Assembly (NCBI RefSeq): GCF_018866245.1
Contig: NZ_CP076458.1
Span: 3,038,001-3,102,000 of the forward strand
Direction: 5' to 3'
Source: Novisyntrophococcus fermenticellae
GTDB taxonomy: Bacteria; Bacillota; Clostridia; Lachnospirales; Lachnospiraceae
DNA length: 64,000 nucleotides
The first letter of the stretch is position 1. Every line of letters begins with the position of its first letter. This document shows positions 62,913-64,000 of the stretch, in pieces. Both the position numbers and the translations under genes were made by a program. Below the pieces are notes generated by a model, which did not search any database, had not been told where the DNA came from, and saw only the letters and a program-made list of their open reading frames with translations.

Positions 62913-63683
62913 CTATTCATTATCCATATATTCCACTGCCAAAACGTAGTCCTTTTTTCCATTCATTTTCTTCTCCAGCAAAAGGAACATGCGGTTGAAG
63001 ATAAAACACAACACAAAGTAAATGAGTGCGATTACCAGATATGATTCAAAATACTTATAGTAATTTCCACCGGCTGTCTTGGCCATCATAAACAGCTCCG
63101 ATACTCCGATTACATTCAGTACAGATGTCATTTTTAAGTTTGTCAGAAAAGTATTTACCATTTCGGGAATGATGTTACGAAAAGCCTGTGGCAAAACCAC
63201 CTGAAACATGGCCCCAATCGGTGACATACCCAAGGCAAGTGCCCCTTCCCGCTGCCCTCCGTCAATAGACTTGATTCCGGCACGCACCGTCTCTGACATA
63301 TAGGCGCCAGTATTAAGTACAGTAACTAAAACTCCGGCTGCCGGAGAACTGATTTCAACACCAGACTGCCGCAGGCCATAATAGATAATCATTCCCTGCA
63401 CAATCATCGGTGTACCGCGGAAAATTTCCACATACAACAGCGATATTACTTTCAAAATCCGGACTAGAATTCTTTTTACAGGACTCCCTTCCCGGCTGAC
63501 TCTGATATCCTCTATAATTCCGACAAGGTATCCCAGTAAAAACCCCAGAGCGGTTCCAATGACGGCCACATATAAAGTCATTACCGTTCCTTGTACGAAC
63601 AGACTCTTATATTTCCCCGCCAGAAAAATCATCCATTCCAGAGCATTTGTCGGATCTGATGCCAAAAGAAACTTATTTCCCAT
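62913..63683 (-). CDS. Polar amino-acid ABC transporter permease
   Basis: His/Glu/Gln/Arg-type permease of 256 residues. Family blocks: EIFRGTPMIVQG, the EAA-like stretch SIDGGQREGALALGMSPIGAMFQVVLPQA, and N-terminal LFVQGTVMTLYVAVIGT. The start at 63683 fits GGAAGGAGG seven bases upstream; the alternative six codons earlier overlaps that site. Eighteen bases after the binding-protein gene. Confidence 0.93.
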   Translation of the reverse strand: MGNKFLLASDPTNALEWMIFLAGKYKSLFVQGTVMTLYVAVIGTALGFLLGYLVGIIEDIRVSREGSPVKRILVRILKVISLLYVEIFRGTPMIVQGMIIYYGLRQSGVEISSPAAGVLVTVLNTGAYMSETVRAGIKSIDGGQREGALALGMSPIGAMFQVVLPQAFRNIIPEMVNTFLTNLKMTSVLNVIGVSELFMMAKTAGGNYYKYFESYLVIALIYFVLCFIFNRMFLLLEKKMNGKKDYVLAVEYMDNE

Positions 63684-63701
63684 GGATGCTCCTCCTTCCA
63701 T

Positions 63702-64000
63702 TTAGTTGGCTGCTGGCTGTAGTTTGATTGCTTCATTCATCATTTCATTCATTTTCTCTTTATCCGTCCAGGAAATACTATCCATTGCTCCCTGAATTTT
63801 GTCTCTCAGATCCGTATCTTCTTTCCGGGTCGCAATACATACATCCGTGGAGCCTGTCGGATCTTCAATCGTATCATCAGCGTCCAGTGAAAGCAGCTTG
63901 AGATCCTTATTTGTCATCGCCGCAGATTCAGAAGTCGGAAGATCGATTACGCAGGCATCGGCTACGCCATTGGATACTGCCATAAAGCATTCTGCTGTCG
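63702..64000 (-). CDS. Polar amino-acid ABC binding protein, C-terminal part (cut by window end)
   Basis: The last 98 or so residues of a family 3 solute-binding protein; the frame stays open to the window edge (TAECFMAVSNGVADACVIDL ...). TAE(C/Y)xMAV and the later SSTDVCIATRK-like region (residues in STDVCIATRK) are typical of the second lobe. First known gene of the operon with permease, ATPase, cytidylate-kinase-like protein and aminotransferase. Confidence 0.88.
   Translation of the reverse strand, partial: TAECFMAVSNGVADACVIDLPTSESAAMTNKDLKLLSLDADDTIEDPTGSTDVCIATRKEDTDLRDKIQGAMDSISWTDKEKMNEMMNEAIKLQPAAN

Overview
The window looks like a chromosomal segment of an anaerobic, low-to-moderate GC Firmicute, most likely a Lachnospiraceae-type Clostridium. 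The grounds are the gene order rpmG-secE-nusG-rplK-rplA-rplJL-rpoBC, strong AGGAGG ribosome binding sites, TTG and GTG starts, sigma-A promoters of the TTGACA-N17-TATAAT kind, an L10 leader, a CIRCE/HrcA site, an anaerobe-type peroxide/superoxide defence set (desulfoferrodoxin, ferritin, AhpC, TrxR/AhpF-like) and many sugar ABC transporters without their own ATPase. No rRNA, tRNA, phage, IS transposase or CRISPR array was recognised.

Layout. 1-4 kb: manganese exporter MntP, an alanine/glycine:cation symporter and two small membrane proteins. 4-16.4 kb: transcription/translation block (rpoC, rpoB, rplL, rplJ, rplA, rplK, nusG, secE, rpmG) on the minus strand, with three separate promoters, an L10 attenuation leader and a patatin-like gene wedged between rplA and rplJ. 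16.4-20.1 kb: class I ribonucleotide reductase nrdA-nrdB with NrdR-like sites. 20.2-23.6 kb: an operon MarR-like regulator / McsA-like / ClpC that lacks mcsB and ctsR. 23.7-28.1 kb: a second, paralogous MarR-like gene divergent from an oxidative-stress cluster. That cluster's leader RNA carries two copies of a 90-nt double-hairpin element, and its two promoters share an 18-bp operator design.

28.2-32.4 kb: a ClC antiporter with an RCK-C domain, a heptad-repeat coiled-coil protein encoded by 21-bp tandem repeats, and L-serine dehydratase sdaAB-sdaAA, where sdaAA has an apparent 1-base frameshift. 32.4-41.7 kb: sugar cluster 1 (two paralogous binding proteins, MalF/MalG permeases, a GH172 enzyme) divergent from a YesM/YesN two-component pair. 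41.7-44.1 kb: HD hydrolase, Ogt and a CLC-F-like fluoride antiporter in one operon. 44.1-48.4 kb: TetR regulator divergent from a very large FtsX-type permease with a periplasm-facing coiled coil.

48.5-56.7 kb: sugar cluster 2 (binding protein, two permeases, GH2 enzyme) divergent from a second histidine kinase/response regulator, bracketed by two copies of a 57-nt palindrome. 56.8-58.3 kb: a scar in which a GH127-type enzyme and an AraC regulator have both lost their facing 5' halves. 58.4-60.2 kb: a TVP38-type membrane protein and two Hsp20 genes under a perfect CIRCE. 60.3-64 kb: an amino-acid ABC transporter operon (binding protein cut by the window edge) with a cytidylate-kinase-like protein and a class III aminotransferase.

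The most promising undescribed material is the tandem structured leader at 24384-24590 with its shared operator, together with the MarR-controlled clpC operon next to it. All functional statements come from reading the sequence and from family knowledge; no searches were run.
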